NCBI RefSeq assembly: GCF_037139295.1
Contig: NZ_JBAXGR010000001.1
Location: 62,001-126,000 of the forward strand
DNA length: 64,000 nt
From: Aestuariivirga sp037139295
GTDB lineage: Bacteria > Pseudomonadota > Alphaproteobacteria > Rhizobiales > Aestuariivirgaceae
Reading direction: 5' to 3'
Below the pieces are notes generated by a model, which searched no databases, was not told where the DNA came from, and worked only from the letters and a program-made list of their open reading frames with translations. The position numbers and the translations under genes were made by a program. Positions 8,052 through 16,401 of the stretch are shown here, in pieces; the stretch's first letter is position 1, and each line of letters opens with the position of its first letter.

Positions 8052-9164
8052 TCAGAGCTGCTCTGTGGAAAATACACCGGGGAGCGATACTTCCAGCAGT
8101 TCAAGATCACCCGAGGCTGCGGAATAGCGGGTCTTGAACCCGGGCGGGATAGCGAAGGCATCACCCGTCGACAGTGTAAACGGTTCCATGCCCTCGCCCT
8201 CCAGAACCATGGTGCCCTTCATCACGAAGGTGAACAGGATGTCACCGTGGTGCACCGTCCAGCGCTTTTCCTGACCATCGGGCTTGGCCACCATGACGGA
8301 GGCCACCCCCTTGGTGTTGGCGTTGATGGTCGTATCCCGCGCCACGAAGCCGGGCAAGCGGAAGGGGCGGAATTCGCCCGTCGTGCCGACATTGTGGACG
8401 AAGCGCTGGCCCTGCCATTCGCGCTCTGGCCTGAGCTGTGACGTCGGCAGTGTGAGGACGTGGTCGATCTCGGTCACATGCTCGGCGGGAACGCCGATCT
8501 CGATCACCTCGATGCCGTCGCTGGCCTCGAGCACGCGGTGGCGGATTTCAGGGGGCTGGATGAAGCAGTCACCGGCATGCAGCCGGATCGGACCGCCCTG
8601 GTCTTCGTAGAGCACATCGACCCAGCCCTTGATGCAGAAGATGAGCTGGAAGCCCACCTTGTGGAAATGCACCATGTCCGGCACCGGGCCACCGTCGGGA
8701 ATGCGGATGTGTGAGGCAATCATCGCGCCACCAAGGCGGGAGGGCACGAGGTCGCGGTAGAGCATCCCCGCCCGGCCGATGACCCAGGGTGCCTGGTCGG
8801 CGAGCCGCCGCACCACGAAGGCGTGCTCGGTTATGGGCAGCACCAGCGGCGGGTTCAGTTCGTCGATCTCCACCCTTGAGCCGTTGGGCGCGGTGAGGAT
8901 GCGCTGGCCGCCGGCGAATCCGTCCGGGTCCTCGGTGAGAATCCGGATGGTGCCGGGGGGTTCGGCGGCGCCCTTCTCGATCCGCAGCCTGAGGCCATGG
9001 CCTGACAGCACGGCGACTTCCGGGTTGTCGGCCGGGTAAATCATGTCCAGCCGCATCTTCAGGACCTTGGTGAAGAAGGCCAGGTCGTCGCGGAGTTCCT
9101 GGGTGGGCAGGCGGATTTCGGCGCGGGTCTCGGTCATCTTGTCAGGCAGGAGCACGGCGGCCAT
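8052..9164 (-). CDS. VOC-like plus double-cupin protein of unknown function
   Basis: About 370 residues. Residues 10-110 resemble a glyoxalase/VOC module (LPTQELRDDLAFFTKVLKM). Two cupin barrels follow: one around PDMVHFHKVGFQLIFCIKG with LHAGDCFIQPPEIRH, and a second around HHGDILFTFVMKGTMVLEG with STGDAFAIPPG. The first cupin keeps the metal-ligand pattern HFHK...H; the second has few obvious ligands. I do not know the substrate; a small-molecule dioxygenase, isomerase or lyase is possible. The start ATG at 9164 shares its A with the stop codon of the upstream GPP34 gene (TGATG), so the two are translationally coupled. Confidence 0.72.
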   Translation of the reverse strand: MAAVLLPDKMTETRAEIRLPTQELRDDLAFFTKVLKMRLDMIYPADNPEVAVLSGHGLRLRIEKGAAEPPGTIRILTEDPDGFAGGQRILTAPNGSRVEIDELNPPLVLPITEHAFVVRRLADQAPWVIGRAGMLYRDLVPSRLGGAMIASHIRIPDGGPVPDMVHFHKVGFQLIFCIKGWVDVLYEDQGGPIRLHAGDCFIQPPEIRHRVLEASDGIEVIEIGVPAEHVTEIDHVLTLPTSQLRPEREWQGQRFVHNVGTTGEFRPFRLPGFVARDTTINANTKGVASVMVAKPDGQEKRWTVHHGDILFTFVMKGTMVLEGEGMEPFTLSTGDAFAIPPGFKTRYSAASGDLELLEVSLPGVFSTEQL

Positions 9165-9799
9165 CACGACCGCGCGATGTCACGCTCATAGAGATAGAGA
9201 TAGCGCCGCACCGTCTGGCCGATCAGCTCCGTCTTGGAGAAGGCCTCGAGCCGGTCCAGCGCCTTGCGCGAATCCTCGGGCGGGATGACGCGGTCCATCA
9301 TGTCGCAGGTCTTGGCCAGCGTCATGATGCAGACATCGCGCGGTTCCGGCATCGCCGTGCCGAGCAGCACCGCGCCGAGCGCCTCCTTCAGCCCCGCGAG
9401 GCTCGCGCGGTCCTGCAGGGCGAATGACGTCTGCGGTTTGCGGAACAGCGACTTGCGCTCGGATTGTTCCAGCACGCCGCGGGCCACGAGGCCATTGAGC
9501 GCGGCCTCGCGCACCTGTGCCCCCATCGGCACGAGCTTCTCGACGAAGCGCTCGACGTTCGAGGGGGCTCCCGCCGCCGACATGGCGCTCAGCACGGGGT
9601 CGAGTGCGGCATCGCCGGTCACCGCAGGGTCGACCACCCAGACGCGGTCAAGGTCACTGTCGATGCGCCCGGCCAACGCCAATTCCATGAGGGCTGCCCC
9701 CGCAAAGGCGGCGCTGTTATAGGCCTCCGGAAGCTTGAGAAACTCCCCGGTTTCCGTGTCGAGCGTGAGGAGCAGGAACTGCTCCGGTACCGTCATCAT
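9164..9799 (-). CDS. GPP34 (GOLPH3-like) family protein
   Basis: A 211-residue protein of the GPP34 family, the fold of eukaryotic Golgi phosphoprotein 3. Visible family features: the N-terminal TVPEQFLLLTLDTETGEFL, the helical LMELALAGRID motif soon after, an internal LVARGVLEQSERK, and a C-terminal all-helical region. Eukaryotic GOLPH3 binds phosphatidylinositol-4-phosphate; the role of bacterial members is mostly unknown. I chose the ATG at 9799 (MMTVPEQ); a further frame upstream to 9901 looks non-coding. It is the first gene of a two-gene operon with the cupin protein and is divergent from ispH. Confidence 0.82.
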   Translation of the reverse strand: MMTVPEQFLLLTLDTETGEFLKLPEAYNSAAFAGAALMELALAGRIDSDLDRVWVVDPAVTGDAALDPVLSAMSAAGAPSNVERFVEKLVPMGAQVREAALNGLVARGVLEQSERKSLFRKPQTSFALQDRASLAGLKEALGAVLLGTAMPEPRDVCIMTLAKTCDMMDRVIPPEDSRKALDRLEAFSKTELIGQTVRRYLYLYERDIARS

Positions 9800-9930
9800 C
9801 TGTGCTTGCCCTGCCCCGCAGTCATGATGACGTTCTATACCGCGATCCTGACCACGGGCAACAGGTCGCGACACCGCAAATCCGTGGCCCTGGGTTGACA
9901 ACGCGCGGCTCCCCCCGCATCTCTTGGGCC

Positions 9931-10893
9931 ATGAGCAAGCCGCCTCTCAAAATCCTTCTTGCCGCCCCCCGCGGATTCTGCGCCGGGGTGGTGCGGGCGA
10001 TCGACATCGTGGAGCGGGCGCTGGCCATCTATGGGGCCCCCGTCTATGTCCGCCACGAGATCGTGCACAACAAGTTCGTGGTCGATGACCTGAAGGCCAA
10101 GGGCGCCATCTTCGTGGACGAGCTGGATGACATCCCCGATGACGACCGGCCGGTGGTGTTCTCCGCCCATGGCGTGCCCAAGTCGGTACCCGCCGCGGCA
10201 ACCGCGCGCCACATGTTCCAGCTCGACGCCACCTGTCCCCTCGTCACCAAGGTGCACATGGAGGCGCAGCGGCATCATGCGGAAGGCTTCGAGATCATCC
10301 TCATCGGCCACAAGGGCCACCCGGAGGTGATCGGCACCATGGGGCAGCTGCCGCAAGGTGCCGTGGTCCTCATCGAGACGCCGGAAGACGTGGGCCAGCT
10401 CACGGTGAAGGACCCCGCGAAGCTCGCCTATATCACCCAGACCACGCTGTCGGTGGACGACACCAGGGACGTGATCGCGGCACTGCAGGCACGGTTCCCG
10501 TCGATCAAGGGGCCCTACAAGGAGGACATCTGCTACGCCACCACCAACCGGCAGGAGGCGGTGAAAGTGATCGCACCTCAGGTGGAGCTGCTCCTCGTGG
10601 TGGGTGCTCCCAACTCGTCGAACTCGCGCCGTCTCGTGGAAGTTGGCGAGCGCAACGGCACGCCGCGCTCCATGCTGGTGCAGCGCGCCGCCGAGCTCGA
10701 CTGGTCGACACTCAAAGGACTGTCCACGGTGGGCATCACGGCGGGCGCCTCGGCGCCTGAGCTGCTGGTGAACGAGATCATCGATGCCTTCCGCGCGCAT
10801 TATGAGGTGAGCGTGGAGCAGGTGACGCTCCGGGAGGAGAACGTCTCCTTCAAGCTGCCGCGTGAGCTGCGCGAGGTTCCGGCCACTCCATGA
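9931..10893 (+). CDS. ispH: 4-Hydroxy-3-methylbut-2-enyl diphosphate reductase
   Basis: Last enzyme of the methylerythritol phosphate route, reducing HMBPP to IPP and DMAPP with a 4Fe-4S cluster. From the ATG at 9931 (MSKPPLKILLAAPRGFCAG) it has 320 residues, a normal length. The three cluster cysteines are C17 (RGFCAGVVRAI), C102 (LDATCPLVTKVH) and C201 (DICYATTNRQ). An open frame runs upstream to 9802 but antisense to the GPP34 gene, so it is rejected. The stop codon overlaps the start of rnhA (ATGA), so the two are co-expressed. Confidence 0.97.
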   Translation: MSKPPLKILLAAPRGFCAGVVRAIDIVERALAIYGAPVYVRHEIVHNKFVVDDLKAKGAIFVDELDDIPDDDRPVVFSAHGVPKSVPAAATARHMFQLDATCPLVTKVHMEAQRHHAEGFEIILIGHKGHPEVIGTMGQLPQGAVVLIETPEDVGQLTVKDPAKLAYITQTTLSVDDTRDVIAALQARFPSIKGPYKEDICYATTNRQEAVKVIAPQVELLLVVGAPNSSNSRRLVEVGERNGTPRSMLVQRAAELDWSTLKGLSTVGITAGASAPELLVNEIIDAFRAHYEVSVEQVTLREENVSFKLPRELREVPATP

Positions 10894-11336
10894 CGATGAA
10901 CAAGGTGATCGTGCATACGGACGGGGCCTGCTCCGGCAATCCGGGCCCCGGCGGCTGGGGCGCCATTCTCGACTACAATGGCACGCGCAAGGAGCTTTCG
11001 GGCGGCGAGGCCGATACCACCAACAACCGCATGGAGCTGATGGGTTCGATCTCGGCGCTGGAAGCGCTGAAGCGGCCCTGCGAGGTGGAGATGCATGTCG
11101 ATTCCAGCTACGTGAAGGACGGCATCACCAAGTGGATCCACGGCTGGAAGAAGAACGGCTGGAAGACCGCCGACAAGAAGCCCGTCAAGAACGCCGAGTT
11201 GTGGCAGCGACTGGACGATGCGCTGAAGCTGCACAAGGTGTCATGGCACTGGGTGAAGGGCCACGCCGGCCATGACGACAACGAACGCGCCGATGAGCTC
11301 GCCCGCGAGGGCATGGCGCCGTTCAAGAGACGGTAA
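10890..11336 (+). CDS. rnhA: Ribonuclease HI
   Basis: Cleaves RNA in RNA-DNA hybrids during replication and R-loop removal. It has 148 residues. The four catalytic carboxylates are all present: D11 (VHTDGACSGNPG), E49 (NNRMELMG), D71 (HVDSSYVKDG) and D135 (ERADELAR), with the flanking H125 of GHAGHDDNE. The start overlaps the ispH stop by four bases. The pair ispH-rnhA occurs together in many alphaproteobacteria. Confidence 0.97.
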   Translation: MTMNKVIVHTDGACSGNPGPGGWGAILDYNGTRKELSGGEADTTNNRMELMGSISALEALKRPCEVEMHVDSSYVKDGITKWIHGWKKNGWKTADKKPVKNAELWQRLDDALKLHKVSWHWVKGHAGHDDNERADELAREGMAPFKRR

Positions 11337-11343
11337 TTCTTGT

Positions 11344-11499
11344 CCTCTCCCGCAAGGCGGGAGAGGAAGGGGACCCAACGAAGTTGGGGAAGGTGAGGGG
11401 CAGCGGGCTCAGAACCACGTGCAACGCGAGAGTTCCCTCATCTCCCCGTTGCGCACCGCAACGGGTCCCTTCTTCTCCCGCTGGAGAAGCGGGAGAAGA
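11344..11499. repeat. Composite palindromic repeat, family C, copy 1
   Basis: A mosaic of hairpins between convergent rnhA and the ureohydrolase gene. Left end: CCTCTCCCGC...GCGGGAGAGG; then CCCAACGAAGTTGGGG; then GGTGAGGGG. Right half: CCCGTTGCGCACCGCAACGGG and CTTCTCCCGC...GCGGGAGAAG. The element at 28017-28162 contains the same blocks in reverse-complement order, so these are two copies of one composite element in opposite orientation with different centres. Confidence 0.8.
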
Positions 11500-11505
11500 C
11501 GCTTC

Positions 11506-12468
11506 CTACGTCCTGCACTTCGCCACATCCTCCGCCATCGGGCAGAGGATTTCGAACATCATGGTCACACCGGCATGCGCGGTGACGCCTGACGGGTCGA
11601 AGGGCGGTGACACTTCGACGACGTCGCCGCCGACGATGTGCAGGCCCCTCATCTCGCGCAGCATCTGCTGGGCCTGGAAGGTGGTGAAGCCGCCGATTTC
11701 CGGCGTGCCGGTGCCGGGCGCATAGGCCGGGTCGAGGCAGTCGATATCGAAGCTCACATAGGTGGGGCCGTCGCCGACGATGCGGCGGGCCTCTTCCATC
11801 ACCGCCTTGGGGCCCTTCTCCATCGCCTCCTCGATGCGGATGAAACGCACGCCCATCTTCTCGCCCCACTCGAAATCATCGAGGTCATACATCGAGCCGC
11901 GCAGCCCGATCTGGATGGTGCGCTTGGGGTCCAGCACGCCTTCCTCGATGGCGCGGCGGAAGGGCGTGCCGTGGGTGTATTTGAAGCCGCCGAAATAGCC
12001 GTCATAGAGATCGGTGTGAGCATCGAAATGGATCATTCCGACGGGCTGCGTCTCGCCCACCGCGCGCAGCACGGGCAGCGAGCAGAGATGGTCGCCACCC
12101 GCCGACAGCGGGCGGATGCCCTTGGCGACGAGCTTCTTGAAATAGGTCTCCACCCGCTTCAACCCGTCCATCACGTCCGCCGGGTTCACCGGGCAATCGC
12201 CGAGGTCGGCGATATTTGCGAGCTTCGAGGGCACCACATGCGAGATCTGGTGCATGGGGCGCACCATGGACGACATGTCGCGCATCTGGCGGGGGCCATG
12301 GCGCGGGCCCGGGCGGTTCGTCGTGCCGCCATCCCATGGGATGCCCACGAGGCCGATGTCGATGCCCCTGGCATCTTCCAGCAACACATGTGGCATGCGC
12401 ATGAAGGTGGCGATTGCACCGAAGCGCGGGGTGACCAGCCCGGACAGGGGCTTGTTGAATTCATCCAT
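11506..12468 (-). CDS. Guanidino-acid ureohydrolase (agmatinase family; GpuA/GbuA-like)
   Basis: Mn-dependent hydrolase that releases urea from a guanidino compound. From the ATG at 12468 (MDEFNKPLSGLVTPRFGAIA) it has 320 residues. Metal-binding motifs are complete: AGGDHLCSLP, HFDAHTDLYD, and SFDIDCLDPAYAPGTGTPE. From memory, the N-terminus and the GIPWDGGTTNRPGPRHGPR region resemble Pseudomonas 3-guanidinopropionase (GpuA) at least as closely as 4-guanidinobutyrase (GbuA), and more than agmatinase SpeB. It is divergent from the DauA-like gene and close to a 2-ketoarginine-decarboxylase-like gene, which supports a guanidino-acid substrate. Confidence 0.82.
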   Translation of the reverse strand: MDEFNKPLSGLVTPRFGAIATFMRMPHVLLEDARGIDIGLVGIPWDGGTTNRPGPRHGPRQMRDMSSMVRPMHQISHVVPSKLANIADLGDCPVNPADVMDGLKRVETYFKKLVAKGIRPLSAGGDHLCSLPVLRAVGETQPVGMIHFDAHTDLYDGYFGGFKYTHGTPFRRAIEEGVLDPKRTIQIGLRGSMYDLDDFEWGEKMGVRFIRIEEAMEKGPKAVMEEARRIVGDGPTYVSFDIDCLDPAYAPGTGTPEIGGFTTFQAQQMLREMRGLHIVGGDVVEVSPPFDPSGVTAHAGVTMMFEILCPMAEDVAKCRT

Positions 12469-12573
12469 GGTGATTGACCTCAATATCCGATTGGCACGGC
12501 TTTTATCATGGCTGGCATGATGGAACGGCGGGGCATTCTTGCGCAAGGGCCAGAGCCCCGCTTAAGTGGGTCC

Positions 12574-13668
12574 ATGAGCAAGGATTTCGACATCATCGTC
12601 ATTGGCGCCGGCATTGCCGGCGCTTCCGTTGCGGCCCACCTCGCCGCGAACCGCCGCGTCGCCATCTGCGAGATGGAGGACCGGCCCGGCTACCACACCA
12701 CCGGCCGCTCGGCTGCCATGTATGAGCCGAACTATGGTTCGCCCCCGATGCTGGCGCTGACGCGCGCCGCAGGTGCAGAATTCTGGGCAGGCGGCTTCCT
12801 CGAGAAGCGCGACACCATGTTCTTCGCACCGCCCGAACAGGGGGAACAGTTCCAGCACCTCATGGGCTTCCAGAAGGGCATGCGCGAGATTTCCGTGGCG
12901 GAGGCCCGGCAACGCTTTCCGTTCTTGCGTGACGGTTACGCCGCGCATGCGGTGCTGGACGAGGGCACGGCCGACATCGACGTCGATGCTTTGCACCAGC
13001 ATTACCTGAAGCTGTTCCGCCAGCGTGGTGGTGAAGTGCACTGCGACCACGCGGTGCAGGGGCTGGAGAAGAACGGGCAGTGGACCGTGCGCACCAGGGG
13101 CGAAACATTCCGTGCACCGATCATCGTCGATGCGGCCGGCGCCTGGGGCGACGTGGTGGCGCAGATGGCGGGGCGCAAGCCCATCGGCCTGCAGCCCAAG
13201 CGCCGCTCCATGGCCGTGGTGCCCGGCCCCGAGGGCGAGGACTTCATGAAATGGCCGATGGTCGGCGACGTGGGAGAGACCTGGTACTGCAAGCCGCAGT
13301 CCGGCAAGCTTCTCATTTCACCCGCCGAGGCGACCCCCGTCGACCCGCATGATGCCTATGCCGACGACATGACGCTGGCCGAAGGCATCGCGCGCTTCAG
13401 CGAGGCGGTGAACTACGAGGTCACCCGCGTCGAACGCACGTGGGGCGGGCTCCGCTCCTTCGCGCCGGATGGCTGCCCGGTGGTGGGCTATGACGCACAG
13501 GACGACGGCTTCTTCTGGCTGATCGGCCAGGGCGGCTATGGGATCCAGTCCTCCCCTGCCCTGTCACGCCTTGCCGCAGCGCTGGTGCGCGGAGATGCTC
13601 CGCCCACGGACATCATGGACGAGGGCCTGGTACTGGCGGAGATTTCGCCGCGACGGTTTGCCCAATAA
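12574..13668 (+). CDS. FAD-dependent D-amino-acid dehydrogenase, DauA (D-arginine dehydrogenase)-like
   Basis: A 364-residue FAD enzyme of the DAO fold that would oxidise a D-amino acid to its 2-keto acid. The dinucleotide motif is VIGAGIAGAS (residues 9-18). From memory it aligns with Pseudomonas DauA along its length: PGYHTTGRSAAMY, DIDVDALHQHYL, IGLQPKRRS, RTWGGLRSFAPDG, FWLIGQGGYGIQ. The substrate-carboxylate arginines and the lid tyrosine Y54 appear kept. The DauA residues H48 and E87, which face the guanidinium group, seem to be M49 and T81 here, so the substrate may not be arginine. Start chosen at the ATG at 12574, just before MSKDFDIIVIGAG. Confidence 0.8.
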   Translation: MSKDFDIIVIGAGIAGASVAAHLAANRRVAICEMEDRPGYHTTGRSAAMYEPNYGSPPMLALTRAAGAEFWAGGFLEKRDTMFFAPPEQGEQFQHLMGFQKGMREISVAEARQRFPFLRDGYAAHAVLDEGTADIDVDALHQHYLKLFRQRGGEVHCDHAVQGLEKNGQWTVRTRGETFRAPIIVDAAGAWGDVVAQMAGRKPIGLQPKRRSMAVVPGPEGEDFMKWPMVGDVGETWYCKPQSGKLLISPAEATPVDPHDAYADDMTLAEGIARFSEAVNYEVTRVERTWGGLRSFAPDGCPVVGYDAQDDGFFWLIGQGGYGIQSSPALSRLAAALVRGDAPPTDIMDEGLVLAEISPRRFAQ

Positions 13669-13672
13669 TTCC

Positions 13673-13755
13673 GTCACCCCGGCGAAGGCCGGGGCCCCGC
13701 TTTGCCTCAGCATGTGTTGAAAGAAAGCGGTGTCCCGGCCTTCGCCGGGATGACG
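13673..13755. repeat. Palindromic intergenic repeat, family A, copy 3
   Basis: GTCACCCCGGCGAAGGCCGG at the left and CCCGGCCTTCGCCGGGATGA at the right, with an inner pair CCCCGCTTT / AAAGCGGTG. It fills the whole gap between the convergent DauA-like and phytanoyl-CoA dioxygenase genes and may end both transcripts by forming a large stem. Confidence 0.82.
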
Positions 13756-13759
13756 TGGG

Positions 13760-14560
13760 TCAGGATGCCAGCAGCGGGAACTCCGGCGCGTCCATCACCG
13801 CACCATGGGCGAGCGTCACGCCCCTGAAGGGCGGCGAGGTGTTGATGCCCTCGCGGCGCGCAAAGCGCACATTGTCGCCCATCAGGCGCAGCGAGAAGGC
13901 GCGGCGCTGCTCGACCTTGCTGTTGTTGGCGGGCGCACCATGCAGTGTCAGGTAGTTGAAGGCCACCGCATCGCCCGGCTCCAGCGCCCAGCCGAGCACG
14001 TTGAACGTGTCACGATTGCCGTCGATGTCCGGCACCGGCTCCAGACCGTCGTTCTCGTTCAGCGCCGTCTTGTTGAAGCGCTCGGGGCGGTAGTACTTTC
14101 CGGACTTGTGCGAGCCCGCGACGAATTCCAGCGTGCGCTCGCGCGGAACGCTGTCGAGCGGGATCCACAGTGACACGGTGTCGGTGCCGTCGACGCAGTA
14201 ATAGGGCTGGTCCTGGTGCCAGGGGGTGGGAACGTCGGCACCCGGCTCCTTCACCAGCACATGCTCGTGGAACAGGCGCACCGTGCTGGTGCCCATCAGC
14301 TCGCGGCCCACTGCGGCGGCCTTCGAATTGAAGATGAAGTCCCGGTATTCAGGGATCCGGTCCCAGTTGCAGTAGTCGCCGACGAAGCGGCCCGCCCCAT
14401 CCTTGCCCTGGTAAATCTTCACATCCGCCGAGGGCTCGGCCAGGTTGCGATCAACGCCTTTCCGCAACGTCTCCACCCAGGGTGTGAAGACCCCGCGCAG
14501 CACGCAGGCGCCGTCACGGCGGAAGGCTTCGATGGTTTCGGGGGAAACGCGGCTCGGCAT
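13760..14560 (-). CDS. Phytanoyl-CoA dioxygenase (PhyH) family protein
   Basis: Fe(II)/2-oxoglutarate-dependent oxygenase of 266 residues. The facial triad is visible: H115 and D117 in PTPWHQDQPYY, and H207 in NYLTLHGAPANN, with the 2-oxoglutarate-binding arginine in QRRAFSLR. Members hydroxylate free amino acids, small acids or acyl-CoA, and the sequence does not tell which. The start ATG at 14560 (MPSRVSPETIEAF) has a GGAGTTCCGCC leader. It is divergent from the dipeptide-type transporter operon and convergent with the DauA-like gene, so a role in the same arginine-derivative metabolism is possible but unproven. Confidence 0.83.
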   Translation of the reverse strand: MPSRVSPETIEAFRRDGACVLRGVFTPWVETLRKGVDRNLAEPSADVKIYQGKDGAGRFVGDYCNWDRIPEYRDFIFNSKAAAVGRELMGTSTVRLFHEHVLVKEPGADVPTPWHQDQPYYCVDGTDTVSLWIPLDSVPRERTLEFVAGSHKSGKYYRPERFNKTALNENDGLEPVPDIDGNRDTFNVLGWALEPGDAVAFNYLTLHGAPANNSKVEQRRAFSLRLMGDNVRFARREGINTSPPFRGVTLAHGAVMDAPEFPLLAS

Positions 14561-14712
14561 GGCGGAACTCCTTGGGATCAGGGCATTCTGCCAGCCCGGA
14601 CGGGCGGCGTAAACCGTTCCGCAATTTGCCTCTTTTGATCGAGGCCATTTTTCGTGCTTAAGTGCAAATACGCCCCCCGGAGGGCGGGTAAAAAGACGAC
14701 AGGGAGTTATAC

Positions 14713-16317
14713 ATGAAATTCCACAAACTGCTGGGCGCAGCCCTGCTCGCGTCGAGCATGCTGGTGGCCGGTGCCGCCAATGCGAAGACGCTGGTTTACT
14801 GCTCGGAAGGTTCGCCCGAGAACTTCACCCCCTCGATCAACACCACCGGCACCACCTTCGATGCCGCCCGCCCCGTCTATAACCGCCTTGTGCAGTTCAC
14901 GCCCGGCACCACGCAGGTGGAACCAGCCCTGGCCGAAAGCTGGACCGTCTCGCCCGACGGCCTGACCATCACCTTCAAGCTGCGCCCCGGCATCAAGTTC
15001 CATTCGGGCGTGAACGGCTTCACCCCCACCCGCGACCTCAACGCCGAGGACGTGATCTGGTCCTTCGACCGCCAGTGGAAGCCGGACCATCCCTATGCCA
15101 AGGTCTCGGCCGGCTCCTATGATTACTTCAACGACATGGGCATGCCCGACCTGCTGGAGTCGATCACCAAGGGTGACGACGACCTGACGGTTGTGATCAA
15201 GCTCAAGAAGCCGAATGCCCCGATCATCGCCAACCTGGCGATGGACTTCGCGGCCATTCACTCGGCCGAATACGCCAAGTTCCTGATGGACAAGGGCACG
15301 CCGGAACAGTTCGACCAGATCCCGGTCGGCACCGGTTCGTTCTCCTTCGTCGACTACCAGAAGGACGCGGTCATCCGCTTCAAGGCCTTCGCCGACGGCT
15401 GGGCCGGCAAGCCCAAGATCGACGATCTCGTCTACGCCATCACCCCCGATGCGACGGCTCGCTATGCCAAGCTGAAGGCCGGCGAATGCCAGGTCATGAT
15501 CGCGCCGAACCCGGCCGACCTTCCTGACATGAAGGCCAACGCGGACATCAACGTCCTCGAGCAGGCTGGCCTCAACATCGGCTACTACGCGATGAACAAC
15601 ATGAAGCCGCCCTTCGACAAGAAGGAAGTGCGCGAAGCCTTCGCCATGGCGATCGACCGCGATGCGATCATCAAGGAGGTCTATCAGGGTGCCGGCCAGA
15701 AGGCCAAGAACCTGATCCCGCCGACCATGTGGTCGTATGACGACTCCACCAAGGACGTCGAATACAACCCCGAAAAGGCCAAGAAGATGCTGGAAGACGC
15801 CGGCGTCAAGGACCTGAAGATCGACATCTGGTGGATGCCGGTGCAGCGCCCCTACAACCCCAACGCCAAGCGCATGGCGGAAATGATCCAGGCCGACCTC
15901 GCGAAGATCGGCGTGGAATCGACCCTCGTGTCCTATGAGTGGGGCGAGTACCGCAAGCGCATGCAGGCCGGTGAACACATGACCGGCATGCTCGGCTGGA
16001 CGGGTGACAATGGCGATCCGGACAACTTCTTTGCCGTTCTCCTCGGCTGCAACGCCGAAGGCAAGCCCAACGGCAACAACATTCCGAAGTGGTGCAACGC
16101 CAAGTTCAAGGAAGTGGTGGACAAGGCTGCGGAGATTACCGATCAGGCCGAGCGCACCAAGCTCTACCAGGAAGCGCAGAAGATCCAGGCGGAGGAAATG
16201 CCGCAGGTGAACATTGCGCATTCCACGGTGTTCGAGCCGATCAGCAAGAAGGTGACGGGCTACAAGGTGAGCCCGCTCGGCAGCCACGAATTCCAGAACG
16301 TGGACATCGCCGAGTAA
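14713..16317 (+). CDS. ABC transporter periplasmic binding protein, peptide/opine/nickel family 5
   Basis: A 534-residue solute-binding protein. It has a clear Sec signal peptide (MKFHKLLGAALLASSMLVAG, cleavage after ANA) and the family-5 pattern YNRLVQFTPGTTQVEPALAE near the N-terminus, as in DppA. It delivers a peptide or peptide-like molecule to the two permeases encoded next. The ribosome-binding site AGGGAG lies before the ATG. It leads the operon that ends in a 2-ketoarginine-decarboxylase-like gene, so an arginine derivative, opine or guanidino peptide is a plausible ligand. Confidence 0.88.
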   Translation: MKFHKLLGAALLASSMLVAGAANAKTLVYCSEGSPENFTPSINTTGTTFDAARPVYNRLVQFTPGTTQVEPALAESWTVSPDGLTITFKLRPGIKFHSGVNGFTPTRDLNAEDVIWSFDRQWKPDHPYAKVSAGSYDYFNDMGMPDLLESITKGDDDLTVVIKLKKPNAPIIANLAMDFAAIHSAEYAKFLMDKGTPEQFDQIPVGTGSFSFVDYQKDAVIRFKAFADGWAGKPKIDDLVYAITPDATARYAKLKAGECQVMIAPNPADLPDMKANADINVLEQAGLNIGYYAMNNMKPPFDKKEVREAFAMAIDRDAIIKEVYQGAGQKAKNLIPPTMWSYDDSTKDVEYNPEKAKKMLEDAGVKDLKIDIWWMPVQRPYNPNAKRMAEMIQADLAKIGVESTLVSYEWGEYRKRMQAGEHMTGMLGWTGDNGDPDNFFAVLLGCNAEGKPNGNNIPKWCNAKFKEVVDKAAEITDQAERTKLYQEAQKIQAEEMPQVNIAHSTVFEPISKKVTGYKVSPLGSHEFQNVDIAE

Positions 16318-16329
16318 GCTGACACACCC

Positions 16330-16366
16330 GCCCTTCTCCCGGCCAGACCGGGGGAAGGGCTTTTTC
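16330..16366 (+). terminator. Intercistronic terminator/attenuator after the binding-protein gene
   Basis: GCCCTTCTCCCGG (16330-16342) pairs with CCGGGGGAAGGGC (16348-16360) and is followed by TTTTT. It sits between the binding protein and the first permease, where partial termination usually raises binding-protein mRNA over the membrane components. Confidence 0.85.
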
Positions 16367-16401
16367 GATCCGGCGGCAGCCTGCCGCCTTCACGGGTTCA
16401 C

